Of a stretch of 37,170 bases of DNA, positions 22,956 to 29,411 are shown piece by piece; within the stretch, counting starts at the first letter, position 1; each line of letters starts with the position of its first letter. Source of the DNA: Nitrospinota bacterium. Lineage in GTDB: Bacteria > Nitrospinota > Nitrospinia > JACRGO01. Below the pieces are notes generated by a model. That model was not told the origin of the DNA. It did no database searches and saw only the letters and a program-made list of their open reading frames with translations. The stretch is from NCBI GenBank assembly GCA_016212295.1, contig JACRGO010000192.1, forward strand, positions 1-37,170. The letters run 5' to 3'. A program made the position numbers and the translations under genes.

Positions 22956-24275
22956 TTAAAAATGCGAAAAATAAGCGCCGTTAAATTTCAAAAGCTTTTG
23001 CCCGGATTTCGTAATTTTAAACTCGCCTATTCTATTTTTTAATACCCTCTTAATGTTTTGGGCACTGCTACCCTGCACATCTTTCACACAACGAAAACCT
23101 GTAACATCGTTGTAACCCCTAGGAGGAAGCTCAAAAACCCGCGCACCTGATTTCAAGAGGTAACTAAAATAATCATCTTTACTTCCTTGATAACCGGTAA
23201 CCTCAGAATAATAATCATAAGAACCATTCCACCAATCACCTCCTTTTTCGATCATCGCATCATTTTTTTTATCAGAAGTCAATTCAAGAACATTCCCGGC
23301 CAGATCATGCGCCCCATAAGGCGAAACCCCAGCGGGATAACTGCCCACGGGAACCGTATCACCGACCTGCATTCCATAGTTCGCCTTACTGGCGTCAGGC
23401 GCTTCGTTTCCCCAAGGATAAGCGCGACCATCGGTACCCCGAGCGGCTTTTTCCCATTCTGTCTCCGTCGGCAATCTTTTCCCTTGCGCTTGGCAAGCTG
23501 GAACAGCTTGCCACTCATAACTTACATTAACCACCGGATGCTCGGCATAATCGGGATCAAGATAACGACCAACTTTTTCTCCATTTTTTCCTCCATTCGC
23601 TCCAACCTGGGAGATAAGAACATCTAGAGGCATACCACCAGCGCTTATAAATGCGTCAGACTGGGCAATAGCGCTGAACTTGCCATTCGTCATTTCATAT
23701 TTATCCATACAATAAGCCCCGGTAGCCGCCGTATGTAAAGGATTATCCGCCTCTTCTCCACCCATCAAAAAATCGCCAGCAGGGACAAATACCATCTCTT
23801 CGGGACAAACCGATCCCACTCCCTGCACTGTAAATTTCCAGTTTGTTCCGACAACTTTCAGTGGATTACCATCTAGCGACACTATCAATTCCACTATCCG
23901 GGTTTCTCCGTCAAACAAACCCAACTCCGGTATTTCCACGGTCACAACCGCTCTTTTTGAGCCTATCATTGACACTTCCTTGATTGTGCCTTTAGTATCC
24001 CAGAATTCTACCGTTACCTGTCTTCTGGCAACTTTTTTTGCCAACTTTCGCAAATAAATTTTTGCGCTGCTCCCTTCCTTTCCTTGGGTAGGACTAACCT
24101 TAAAAACTTCCGCTGTTGTTGATTCTGATTTCTTGCCTTCAGCGGCAGCCATGTCCGCGGCAAAACCATTGGCAAACAAGGCAAGGGCAAGGTAAACGGC
24201 CTTGCGATCAAGAACATTGAAACGTCCGCTTGTTTCTTGTTGAATGGCGGTGATGGCTGGTTTTTGCCTGGACAT
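22956..24275 (-). CDS. Exported FGE/SUMF1-fold protein with IPT-like N-terminal domain
   Basis: The 439-residue protein has an atypical signal-like hydrophobic stretch (about 27-45) and a beta-sandwich, IPT/TIG-like region (about 50-155). A formylglycine-generating-enzyme/sulfatase-modifying-factor domain (about 157-400) contains MVFVPAGDFLMGGEE, GKRLPTETEWEKAARG, YPWGNEAP, GAHDLAGNVLE and GFRCVKDV. The Cys pair of true FGE enzymes is not evident, so a non-catalytic or binding role is likely. The start at 24275 is fixed by AAAGGAGG 7 nt upstream. Codon use is more AT-rich than in the neighbours, hinting at transfer. A long leader with promoter and terminator-like hairpin lies upstream. Confidence 0.85.
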   Translation of the reverse strand: MSRQKPAITAIQQETSGRFNVLDRKAVYLALALFANGFAADMAAAEGKKSESTTAEVFKVSPTQGKEGSSAKIYLRKLAKKVARRQVTVEFWDTKGTIKEVSMIGSKRAVVTVEIPELGLFDGETRIVELIVSLDGNPLKVVGTNWKFTVQGVGSVCPEEMVFVPAGDFLMGGEEADNPLHTAATGAYCMDKYEMTNGKFSAIAQSDAFISAGGMPLDVLISQVGANGGKNGEKVGRYLDPDYAEHPVVNVSYEWQAVPACQAQGKRLPTETEWEKAARGTDGRAYPWGNEAPDASKANYGMQVGDTVPVGSYPAGVSPYGAHDLAGNVLELTSDKKNDAMIEKGGDWWNGSYDYYSEVTGYQGSKDDYFSYLLKSGARVFELPPRGYNDVTGFRCVKDVQGSSAQNIKRVLKNRIGEFKITKSGQKLLKFNGAYFSHF

Positions 24276-24303
24276 GGTGGGGCCTCCTTTGGTTGTTTTG
24301 GGT

Positions 24304-24325
24304 AGGGGCGAATAATGATTCGCCC
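24304..24325. repeat. GGGCGAAT/ATTCGCCC hairpin in the leader
   Basis: GGGGCGAATAATGATTCGCCC forms an 8-bp perfect stem with a 4-nt loop, about 30 nt before the FGE-like start codon. Just upstream on the coding strand is a run of GTTCCAACAGTTCCAG / GGTTGGAACGG imperfect repeats (24350-24400). Confidence 0.45.
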
Positions 24326-24431
24326 TTACTTCGGGTTTCGGGTTTAAAATTCGTTTCAACCGTTCCAACCGTTTAAACCGCTGGAACTGTTGGAACTGTT
24401 TTTTTTCTTCGCGCTCCTCGCGGCTGAAAGC

Positions 24432-24482
24432 CAAAAAATAAAAAAGCCCGTTTGACGCCTTATACAGGCTTTTCAAACGGGC
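24432..24482 (-). terminator. Intrinsic terminator-like hairpin in the leader of the FGE-like gene
   Basis: On the minus strand AAGCCCGTTTGA pairs with TCAAACGGGCTT (12 bp, perfect) around a 17-nt loop that holds a second small GCCT/AGGC pair. The stem is followed by TTTTTTATTTTTT. The orientation is that of the FGE-like gene, and it sits about 160-200 nt before that start codon. Confidence 0.65.
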
Positions 24483-24610
24483 TTCTGAACTTAAAACAAA
24501 AGAAAGAGTCAGGAAGAGATGTTTCGCGGAAGAAAAACGATAAGGGTAACGTACAGGGTATAGGCGCAGTGGAGAGGTTAGCGGGTAAATGGCAAGGGTA
24601 GAAATGCGGA

Positions 24611-24620
24611 GGGGGGGGGG
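24611..24620. repeat. Homopolymer tract of 10 G (10 C on the minus strand)
   Basis: Ten consecutive G residues. On the minus strand it lies in the leader of the FGE-like gene, within a frame that stays open from an ATG at 24641 into that gene. Such tracts slip during replication and can act as phase-variation switches. Confidence 0.6.
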
Positions 24621-24674
24621 ATTAACTCTTAAGGAATTCATAATGGATTTTTTTTAAAATTAAATGACCGCACT

Positions 24675-24703
24675 ACAATAAACTAAAAATAATCCGTTGT
24701 CAA
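24675..24703 (-). promoter_or_regulatory. Promoter upstream of the FGE-like gene
   Basis: On the minus strand TTGACA (24703-24698), 17-nt spacer, TATTGT (24680-24675, 4 of 6). Predicted transcription start near 24668 gives a leader of about 390 nt, in contrast to the leaderless genes elsewhere in the window. Confidence 0.6.
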
Positions 24704-24796
24704 TAATTTTTTGAATACTCCGGTCAAAGCGCTGTGAAAATTTGCGCTCAATCGTGTGGGCTTTTTTCAAAATTTCTTAATATTACTACGACAATT

Positions 24797-24909
24797 TGTC
24801 ATTCCGAGGAGTACATTCGCTTCACTCAGCATGAACTCCGCGACGAAGAATCCCAATCTTTGGCATTCAAAATACGGGATTCTTCGCTCCCTTCGGTCAC
24901 TCAAAAATC
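24797..24909. repeat. TGTCATTCCGAGG / GAAGAATCCC repeat
   Basis: TGTCATTCCGAGG, then CGAAGAATCCC (24844-24854) paired perfectly with GGGATTCTTCG (24876-24886), then CGGTCACTCAAAAATCTCC. It is a relative of the 22723-22803 element. It ends where the ATPase remnant begins. Confidence 0.6.
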
Positions 24910-25065
24910 TCCAGTTCAGTTGGGTATGCGGACGCCTGGGGTTTAAGGGTTTTTCTTGAAGAGTATCCAGAAACCGTTCTTGGCGTTCTGGTTTATAATG
25001 GAGATGAAATCCGCCGCCTGGATGAAAAGATCGTTGCCATTCCATATACGCTTTTTACGGGGTAA
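24910..25065 (+). pseudogene. C-terminal remnant of a DUF4143-type AAA ATPase
   Basis: The frame ending at TAA 25063-25065 encodes GLRVFLEEYPETVLGV, LVYNGDEIRRLDEKIVAIP and YTLFTG. This closely resembles the C-terminal end of DUF4143-containing ATP-binding proteins (a YPE...GVV.Y.GDEI..LDEKI.A.PW pattern). About 50 codons remain; upstream the frame meets the TGTCATTCC repeat and nothing of the ATPase domain is left. The remnant overlaps the convergent aminopeptidase stop codon by 11 bp. The family assignment is from remembered pattern only. Confidence 0.5.
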
Positions 25066-26140
25066 GCAGCTTTCGCAGGCGTTCCTGTCTTTCCTCCTCC
25101 GGCTTTCCGGCCAGGGCCTTGCACTCCCCGTAAAACTTCCTCAAGTCACCGCCGTTTTTCAGGAGCAGCCTCTCAAAGGCCGGGACCAGATCGTTATAAA
25201 CCGAAACCGAAATAATCAAGGCGTTATTGGCCGGCTGCTCGAACCAGGAGTCATAACCGGCGCAGCCCTTGCCCTCCCGCTTCCAGGTCCCATACTCCTC
25301 TTTCAACGCGGCGAAGGTCCGAGCCTTTTCCTCCCTTTTTTCCGCGTCCCCGATGTCCTTGCCGTACAGGGTTTCCAACTGGACCCTGTACTTCTCGACC
25401 AGTTGCGTGAACCGGTCCGAGCAATCACGCCTTTTCAAATAAGCCGCGTACGCGTCCTTTTTTCCTGCTGACTCAAACCACCTGCGGACCCCTTCCTGTT
25501 CCACCGCGACGGCAAAACTTTCGTTGAAGGTGGTGTCGCCCGGGGCAAAGGCCGCTTGATGGGCGAGTTCGTGAAAGACCAGCCCTGCCAGCGACGCCTC
25601 GGAGCGCATGATAAAGGAGCTGAACACCGGATCATCGAACCAGCCAAGGGTGGAATATGCCTCCACTCCACCCACATGGACGTCAAGCCCCTCCCCCTTT
25701 AATTCTTCCGCGTACTCCAAGGCGTCCTTTTCCGCAAAATAGCCCCGGTATGCGGCGCAACCAACGAAAGGATAGCGCCACGTCCTGGGCTCCAGGGAAA
25801 ATTCCGGGGCCGCGAACACGTTCCAGGCCACATAGGGCCTGTCTATTCCCACGTAAGTTAGGTAATGTCCCCCTGCCGGCAATTGAAGCTCCTTTTCCGC
25901 GAACCGGCGTATTTCCAATACCAGCCTCAACCGCGCCTTGAGTTTTTCCGGGACGCCCTGGTCCGCTATGAGTTTTTCAATGGACGTTCTTTTCCGGAGA
26001 ATGTCCGCCTGGCCGCGAATGGCCTGCCCGTAATACCGGACCGATTGGCACCCCATTAAAAACAGGCATAATACCGGGAGAAAATAAATTTTATAATTTT
26101 TCAACAAATTACAATTACTGAATGTCCAACGCAATTTCAT
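25055..26140 (-). CDS. Predicted aminopeptidase lipoprotein (COG4324, PF10023 type)
   Basis: From the ATG at 26140 the protein has 361 residues. The hydrophobic stretch YFLPVLCLFLMGC ends in a lipobox Cys31, so it is probably a membrane-anchored lipoprotein. The zinc-protease motif HELAHQ is at 190-195 with a downstream NESFA glutamate (Glu207), as in the predicted aminopeptidase family COG4324. The first 12 residues are encoded by a dispersed repeat (26103-26214). A TTG at 26104 at the repeat boundary would give MKNYKIYFLPVLC, a normal-length signal peptide, and may be the older start. Neither has a good ribosome site. Substrate unknown. Confidence 0.85.
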   Translation of the reverse strand: MKLRWTFSNCNLLKNYKIYFLPVLCLFLMGCQSVRYYGQAIRGQADILRKRTSIEKLIADQGVPEKLKARLRLVLEIRRFAEKELQLPAGGHYLTYVGIDRPYVAWNVFAAPEFSLEPRTWRYPFVGCAAYRGYFAEKDALEYAEELKGEGLDVHVGGVEAYSTLGWFDDPVFSSFIMRSEASLAGLVFHELAHQAAFAPGDTTFNESFAVAVEQEGVRRWFESAGKKDAYAAYLKRRDCSDRFTQLVEKYRVQLETLYGKDIGDAEKREEKARTFAALKEEYGTWKREGKGCAGYDSWFEQPANNALIISVSVYNDLVPAFERLLLKNGGDLRKFYGECKALAGKPEEERQERLRKLLTP

Positions 26141-26214
26141 TTCCTTGTTTATTTTTTGTAATTTTGGTTATTGAGATTTATTTGTTATTTGACAATTGTA
26201 ATTTGGAGTTTCAT
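26103..26214. repeat. AT-rich dispersed repeat reaching into the aminopeptidase 5' end
   Basis: It carries the family order AACAAATTACAATTACTGAATGTCC, ATTTCATTTCCTTGTTT, GTAATTTTGGTTATTGAGATTTATTTG, TTATTTGACAATTG and TTGGAGTTTCATA. Same orientation as 34729-34872 and 28181-28253. The left end overlaps the first codons of the aminopeptidase frame. Confidence 0.75.
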
Positions 26215-26272
26215 AGCACGCCGCCCCTCCTCCATTGCCAAATCGCGGCTTCAATGATACGCTATACCAGCC

Positions 26273-26371
26273 GTGAAAACCAGCGTAAAAAACGTCTTCT
26301 TAAGCTCAACCGGCAAGGACCTGGATGAATACCACTGCGTCCGCATGGAAAATTTCGGCGCAAGGGACTAA
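26273..26371 (+). pseudogene. Truncated DUF4062 gene remnant
   Basis: A GTG-started frame of 32 codons reads VFLSSTGKDLDEY and then directly HCVRMENFGARD before a stop. Both blocks match the N-terminal DUF4062 domain, where they are normally separated by about 15 residues. So an internal deletion and a C-terminal truncation have occurred. Full DUF4062 proteins are large and often linked to defence-type or NTPase domains. The remnant sits directly upstream of the MNT/HEPN pair. AATTTCGGCGCAAGGG near its end recurs as AATTTCAGCGCAAGGG at 26428-26443, a possible recombination scar. Confidence 0.6.
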
Positions 26372-26449
26372 TTGCAATACCGGCCTCATTTATCCATAAT
26401 ATATTTTCGCGGTTTATAAACAAAATTTCAGCGCAAGGGCGGGCATGAC

Positions 26450-26776
26450 ATGCAACGGATTAATTCCAAATTGATCGAAACAGTTAAGGACAAATTAGTA
26501 AACGCCTATCATCCTAACGAAATTTACCTCTTTGGTTCCTCGGCTTGGGGAACTCCTGGTGATGAGAGCGATTTGGATTTGCTTATTGTGGTTGAAAAGT
26601 CCGAGGAAAAACCATATAAGCGGTCCATTAAGGGCACAAAGGCTTTAAGGGGCCTAGGTATTGCCGAAGACATTCTGGTTTATACCAAGGATGAGTTCAA
26701 GGCTCTTTCTGGTGATATATCCACACTGTGTTTTAAGATCAAAAATGAAGGCATAAAGCTTTATGAAGCAGCATGA
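26450..26776 (+). CDS. MNT-type minimal nucleotidyltransferase
   Basis: The 108-residue protein has the nucleotidyltransferase signature GSSAWGTPGDESDLDLLIV (29-47) with Asp41 and Asp43 as metal ligands. Minimal nucleotidyltransferases of this size pair with HEPN proteins in toxin-antitoxin modules, where the MNT can inactivate the HEPN toxin by adding AMP. The next gene encodes a HEPN protein and overlaps it by 14 nt. The ATG at 26450 has only a weak GGGCGG upstream. The toxin-antitoxin role is inference from family context. Confidence 0.9.
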   Translation: MQRINSKLIETVKDKLVNAYHPNEIYLFGSSAWGTPGDESDLDLLIVVEKSEEKPYKRSIKGTKALRGLGIAEDILVYTKDEFKALSGDISTLCFKIKNEGIKLYEAA

Positions 26777-27155
26777 GGTATGGCTAATTAAAGCCGGAAA
26801 TGATTTAAAATCGGCTAAAAAATTATTAGATGGCGATGACCCCATTTTAGATACAGCCATCTACCATACCCAACAGTGCGCTGAAAAGGCCTTAAAAGCC
26901 TACCTTTCCTTCCAGCAAAAACCCATCCAAAAAATTCATAACCTTGGGGCATTGATTGATCTCTGCTCTGGCTGCGATAAGGATTTTATAGCGCTGCTGG
27001 AAGATGCGGAAGAGCTGAATCCCTACGATGCCGCGTTTAGATATCCGGACCTTATTTTAGAGCCGGATAAAAAAGATGTAAGCGACGCCATTGAAAAAAG
27101 CGAAAAAATACTTTCTTTCGTTAAGCATAAAATAAGGCATTTATGCTTAGAATAG
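26763..27155 (+). CDS. HEPN domain protein
   Basis: The 130-residue all-helical protein has the HEPN pattern: KAGNDLKSAKKLL at the start, IYHTQQCAEKALKAYL (about 34-49) and KIHNLGALIDLC. The catalytic RX4-6H motif of ribonuclease HEPN toxins is not obvious, so it may be of the COG1895 substrate-binding type. It overlaps the MNT gene by 14 nt and the downstream PfkB gene by 13 nt, so all three are likely translated together. A PfkB kinase as the third partner is unusual. Confidence 0.88.
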   Translation: MKQHEVWLIKAGNDLKSAKKLLDGDDPILDTAIYHTQQCAEKALKAYLSFQQKPIQKIHNLGALIDLCSGCDKDFIALLEDAEELNPYDAAFRYPDLILEPDKKDVSDAIEKSEKILSFVKHKIRHLCLE

Positions 27156-28105
27156 TTTGTTTTGGTGAAATTTTAGTGGACTTCACGGCAAGGGGGACGC
27201 CGGCCTCTCCGGGTGACGCCTCTATCTTCGAGAAGTATCCAGGCGGCGCGCCGGCCAATACAGCCTCTGCCCTGGGTAGATTGGGGGCGGAAGTAGCGAT
27301 GCTAGGTTCCGTGGGCGCGGATTACTTCGGGGAGTTCCTTAAAAATGAATTGGACCATAATGGAGTGGACACGCGGTACGTCCAGTTCCTGAAAAACAGG
27401 CCCACGGCCGTGGTCTTTGTCTCCCTTGACTCGCGAAAGGTCCCTCACTTCCACTCCTTTGGAGAGGGGGTCGCGTATAATTATTTCCGCGCCGGCAGGA
27501 AGGCCCTTGGCCTCATCTCCGGAGCCAGGATACTGCACTTCTCTTCCGTATCGCTCATCCAGGCGCCATACAGGAAGGAGGCCATGAAGGCCCTGGAGGC
27601 GGCGCGAAAGGCGGGCGTGTGGGTGAGCTTTGATCCCAATATACGCTTGCACCTTTTTAAATCGGACAAGAGCGCAAGGGACCTGATAACCAAGGCCGTT
27701 CCTTATGCCAGAATACTGAAACTTGGGGAGGAGGAATTCCGGTTTCTGTTCGGCGGCGCTGATCCGGAAATGGCCTGCGCGAAACTGGCCCGGAAGGGCG
27801 CGGAGTTGATTTTAATAACCGAGGGCGAAAAGGGATCAACCTTTTACTTCAAGGGGACCTTGCAAAGGGCCGGTGCCTTTCCGGTTAAAACCGTTGACAG
27901 CACGGGCGCGGGAGACGCTTATATCGGGGGGATTTTGAGCAGGCTGGCCGCTTATAAAGAAATGGGGGAGATTTCCCTGGAGGAGATGAGGGAGATAGTC
28001 CGCTTCGGTTCAGCGGTCGCGGCCATCTCCACCACCAAAAGAGGGGCCACTACAGCCCTGCCGGATTTGAAACAGACGCTTAGGTTTTTAAAAGTACGCT
28101 CTTAA
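27143..28105 (+). CDS. PfkB-family sugar kinase, fructokinase-like
   Basis: The 320-residue cytoplasmic ribokinase-fold kinase has the N-terminal signature FGEILVDF and GGAPANTASALGRLG (about 33-47). The ATP/anion-hole motif is DSTGAGDAYIGG (Asp252 to Gly263) with catalytic Asp258. The overall pattern is closest to bacterial fructokinases that make fructose 6-phosphate, but substrate cannot be fixed by eye. ATG 27143 has a weak AAGG upstream and overlaps the HEPN gene by 13 nt. The 3' end is followed by a GCAACCAAAA-family and AT-rich repeat tract. Confidence 0.92.
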   Translation: MLRIVCFGEILVDFTARGTPASPGDASIFEKYPGGAPANTASALGRLGAEVAMLGSVGADYFGEFLKNELDHNGVDTRYVQFLKNRPTAVVFVSLDSRKVPHFHSFGEGVAYNYFRAGRKALGLISGARILHFSSVSLIQAPYRKEAMKALEAARKAGVWVSFDPNIRLHLFKSDKSARDLITKAVPYARILKLGEEEFRFLFGGADPEMACAKLARKGAELILITEGEKGSTFYFKGTLQRAGAFPVKTVDSTGAGDAYIGGILSRLAAYKEMGEISLEEMREIVRFGSAVAAISTTKRGATTALPDLKQTLRFLKVRS

Positions 28106-28126
28106 AATTGGCCGCTGAGACACTGA

Positions 28127-28253
28127 ATGGCCGCAACCAAAATAAATTTCTATGTATTCAAACGTTCGATGATATTATTCCATTTCCTTGTTTGCTATTA
28201 GTTTTGGTTATTGAGATTTATTTGTTATTTGGCAATTGAAATTTGAAGTTTCA
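28127..28253. repeat. GGCCGCAACCAAAATAAATTT element joined to AT-rich repeat
   Basis: AATGGCCGCAACCAAAATAAATTTC (28127-28150), then AACGTTCGATGATATTATTCC, matches 11864-11914. An AT-rich repeat follows (28181-28253: ATTTCCTTGTTTG, GGTTATTGAGATTTATTTG, TTATTTGGCAATTG, GAAGTTTCA). The last three bases of the repeat are the stop codon of the convergent receiver-PilZ gene. Confidence 0.75.
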
Positions 28254-29030
28254 CTCCAATGAGTCTGCCGCCGCTCCTCCATCCTTAAGCCTGTCAATAT
28301 CGGCCCTGGCCTTTTCAAAAATCCCTTCAAATATTTTCTTTTTGTTATCCGGCATTTCCATGAACTGCCAGCCTATGCGGATTTGCTCAGGCAGATTGCC
28401 GCCGGTGCTGGTCAATACATTCAGCCTCAGGAATTTGCACGGAATATTTCCTATTTCTATATTGGCGTATTCAGCCGGGAGCTCAATCGAAATATTAGGG
28501 GTCTTCATGAGCCTTACTATATACTCCTCCGAAAACTCCATGTCACAAAGCACGCCGCCCGCGCTGATGTTCACCACCTTGGCCTCCACCCTGCGCCCGT
28601 CAATGGAAATAAACGCCTTTGTGTCCGGTATGCTGATACGGTCATGTACCCGCTTTTTCACGGGATTGGACAGGGCGTTGATCCTTGCCGCAAGTTCCTT
28701 TGCGGTAAAGGGGGTAATCATGTAATGCTGGATCCCATGCGCCGCGAACTCGTGCAAGACCTCCTCCGACAGGGATGACGTCAAGACGAGGAAAGGGGTG
28801 TCCGTGTTCAGTGGAAATTCCCGGATTTTCTGGTAAAGGGCCGGGCCATCCATTCCCTGCATTTTGTTTCCGCAGATGGCCAAATCGAATTTTTCCTCCT
28901 TTAATCTCTGAAGGGCCTCTTGAGTGGAAGAGACGTCCATTGTAAGAACATCCGGGACCTCGGTGGAAATGTATCCCTTTAGAAGGTTTCGCAGTCCTCG
29001 AAACTCATGCACTATCATGATTTTTCTCAT
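28251..29030 (-). CDS. Pseudo-receiver domain fused to PilZ domain
   Basis: The 259-residue protein has a CheY-like receiver fold (1-118) followed by a PilZ domain (about 123-240). The receiver is degenerate: the phospho-acceptor Asp is Gly54 (in LAICGNKMQGMDG), the acidic pair is His8-Glu9, and the conserved Lys is Thr106 (MITPF). It therefore should not be phosphorylated in the usual way. The PilZ domain keeps R127xxxR131 and N154xSxxG, so c-di-GMP binding is expected. The start ATG 29030 with AGGAG upstream is preferred to a longer frame from 29162 that begins with non-domain sequence. It lies near the HD-GYP gene. Confidence 0.88.
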   Translation of the reverse strand: MRKIMIVHEFRGLRNLLKGYISTEVPDVLTMDVSSTQEALQRLKEEKFDLAICGNKMQGMDGPALYQKIREFPLNTDTPFLVLTSSLSEEVLHEFAAHGIQHYMITPFTAKELAARINALSNPVKKRVHDRISIPDTKAFISIDGRRVEAKVVNISAGGVLCDMEFSEEYIVRLMKTPNISIELPAEYANIEIGNIPCKFLRLNVLTSTGGNLPEQIRIGWQFMEMPDNKKKIFEGIFEKARADIDRLKDGGAAADSLE

Positions 29031-29071
29031 ACCTTTTCTCCTGAAATTCCCTATAAGGGATAATTGAACAA

Positions 29072-29097
29072 GGCGCGGCTGGGCCGCGACCAAAATC
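29072..29097. repeat. GGCGCGGC...GCCGCGACCAAAA hairpin repeat
   Basis: GGCGCGGCTGGGCCGCGACCAAAA: GCGCGGC pairs with GCCGCG. Same family as 34699-34722 and 36748-36775. It is followed by a tract of short AATCC/AAATGGCAAACAACAAATCC sequence up to about 29175. Confidence 0.55.
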
Positions 29098-29194
29098 AGA
29101 ATACCGGATATCGAAATACGAAACAAATCCGAATAACCAAAATCCCAAATGGCAAACAACAAATCCCAAAGAACTTAACGCCCTTCGGGCGGAC

Positions 29195-29391
29195 TTTAAA
29201 GAGTCATTGGTCACTGGTCATTAAGGTGTCTTTCTGTTCATCAATGACAAATGACTATTGACCAATGACTATCACCTGATGTCGCTAATATGCAACTGTT
29301 TGATTTATAAACGAAAAAAATGGAAATTCCTATACTATTAAATTACAAATTACAAATTACAATTACCGAATGTCCAAAACAATTCCTTGTA
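29195..29391. repeat. TCATTGGTCA repeat (copy 2) and partial AT-rich repeat
   Basis: GAGTCATTGGTCACTGGTC to GACCAATGACTA (29203-29272) is the reverse-orientation copy of 14718-14801, with core GGTGTCTTTCTG. A partial AT-rich repeat (29339-29391) contains ACAATTACCGAATGTCCAA and AACAATTCCTTG. No gene is seen in 29031-29411. Confidence 0.65.
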
Positions 29392-29411
29392 ACCCGTGGT
29401 TTTGAATGCCT

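Noticed and set aside
24432-24482. Known riboswitch class
   Set aside because: I could not match c-di-GMP, cobalamin, SAM or other class motifs by eye, so only a generic attenuator is proposed.
24276-24641. N-terminal extension of the FGE-like protein by 122 residues
   Set aside because: The strong ribosome site at 24275 and the lack of any protein-like pattern upstream (terminator hairpin and C10 tract included) favour the shorter protein.
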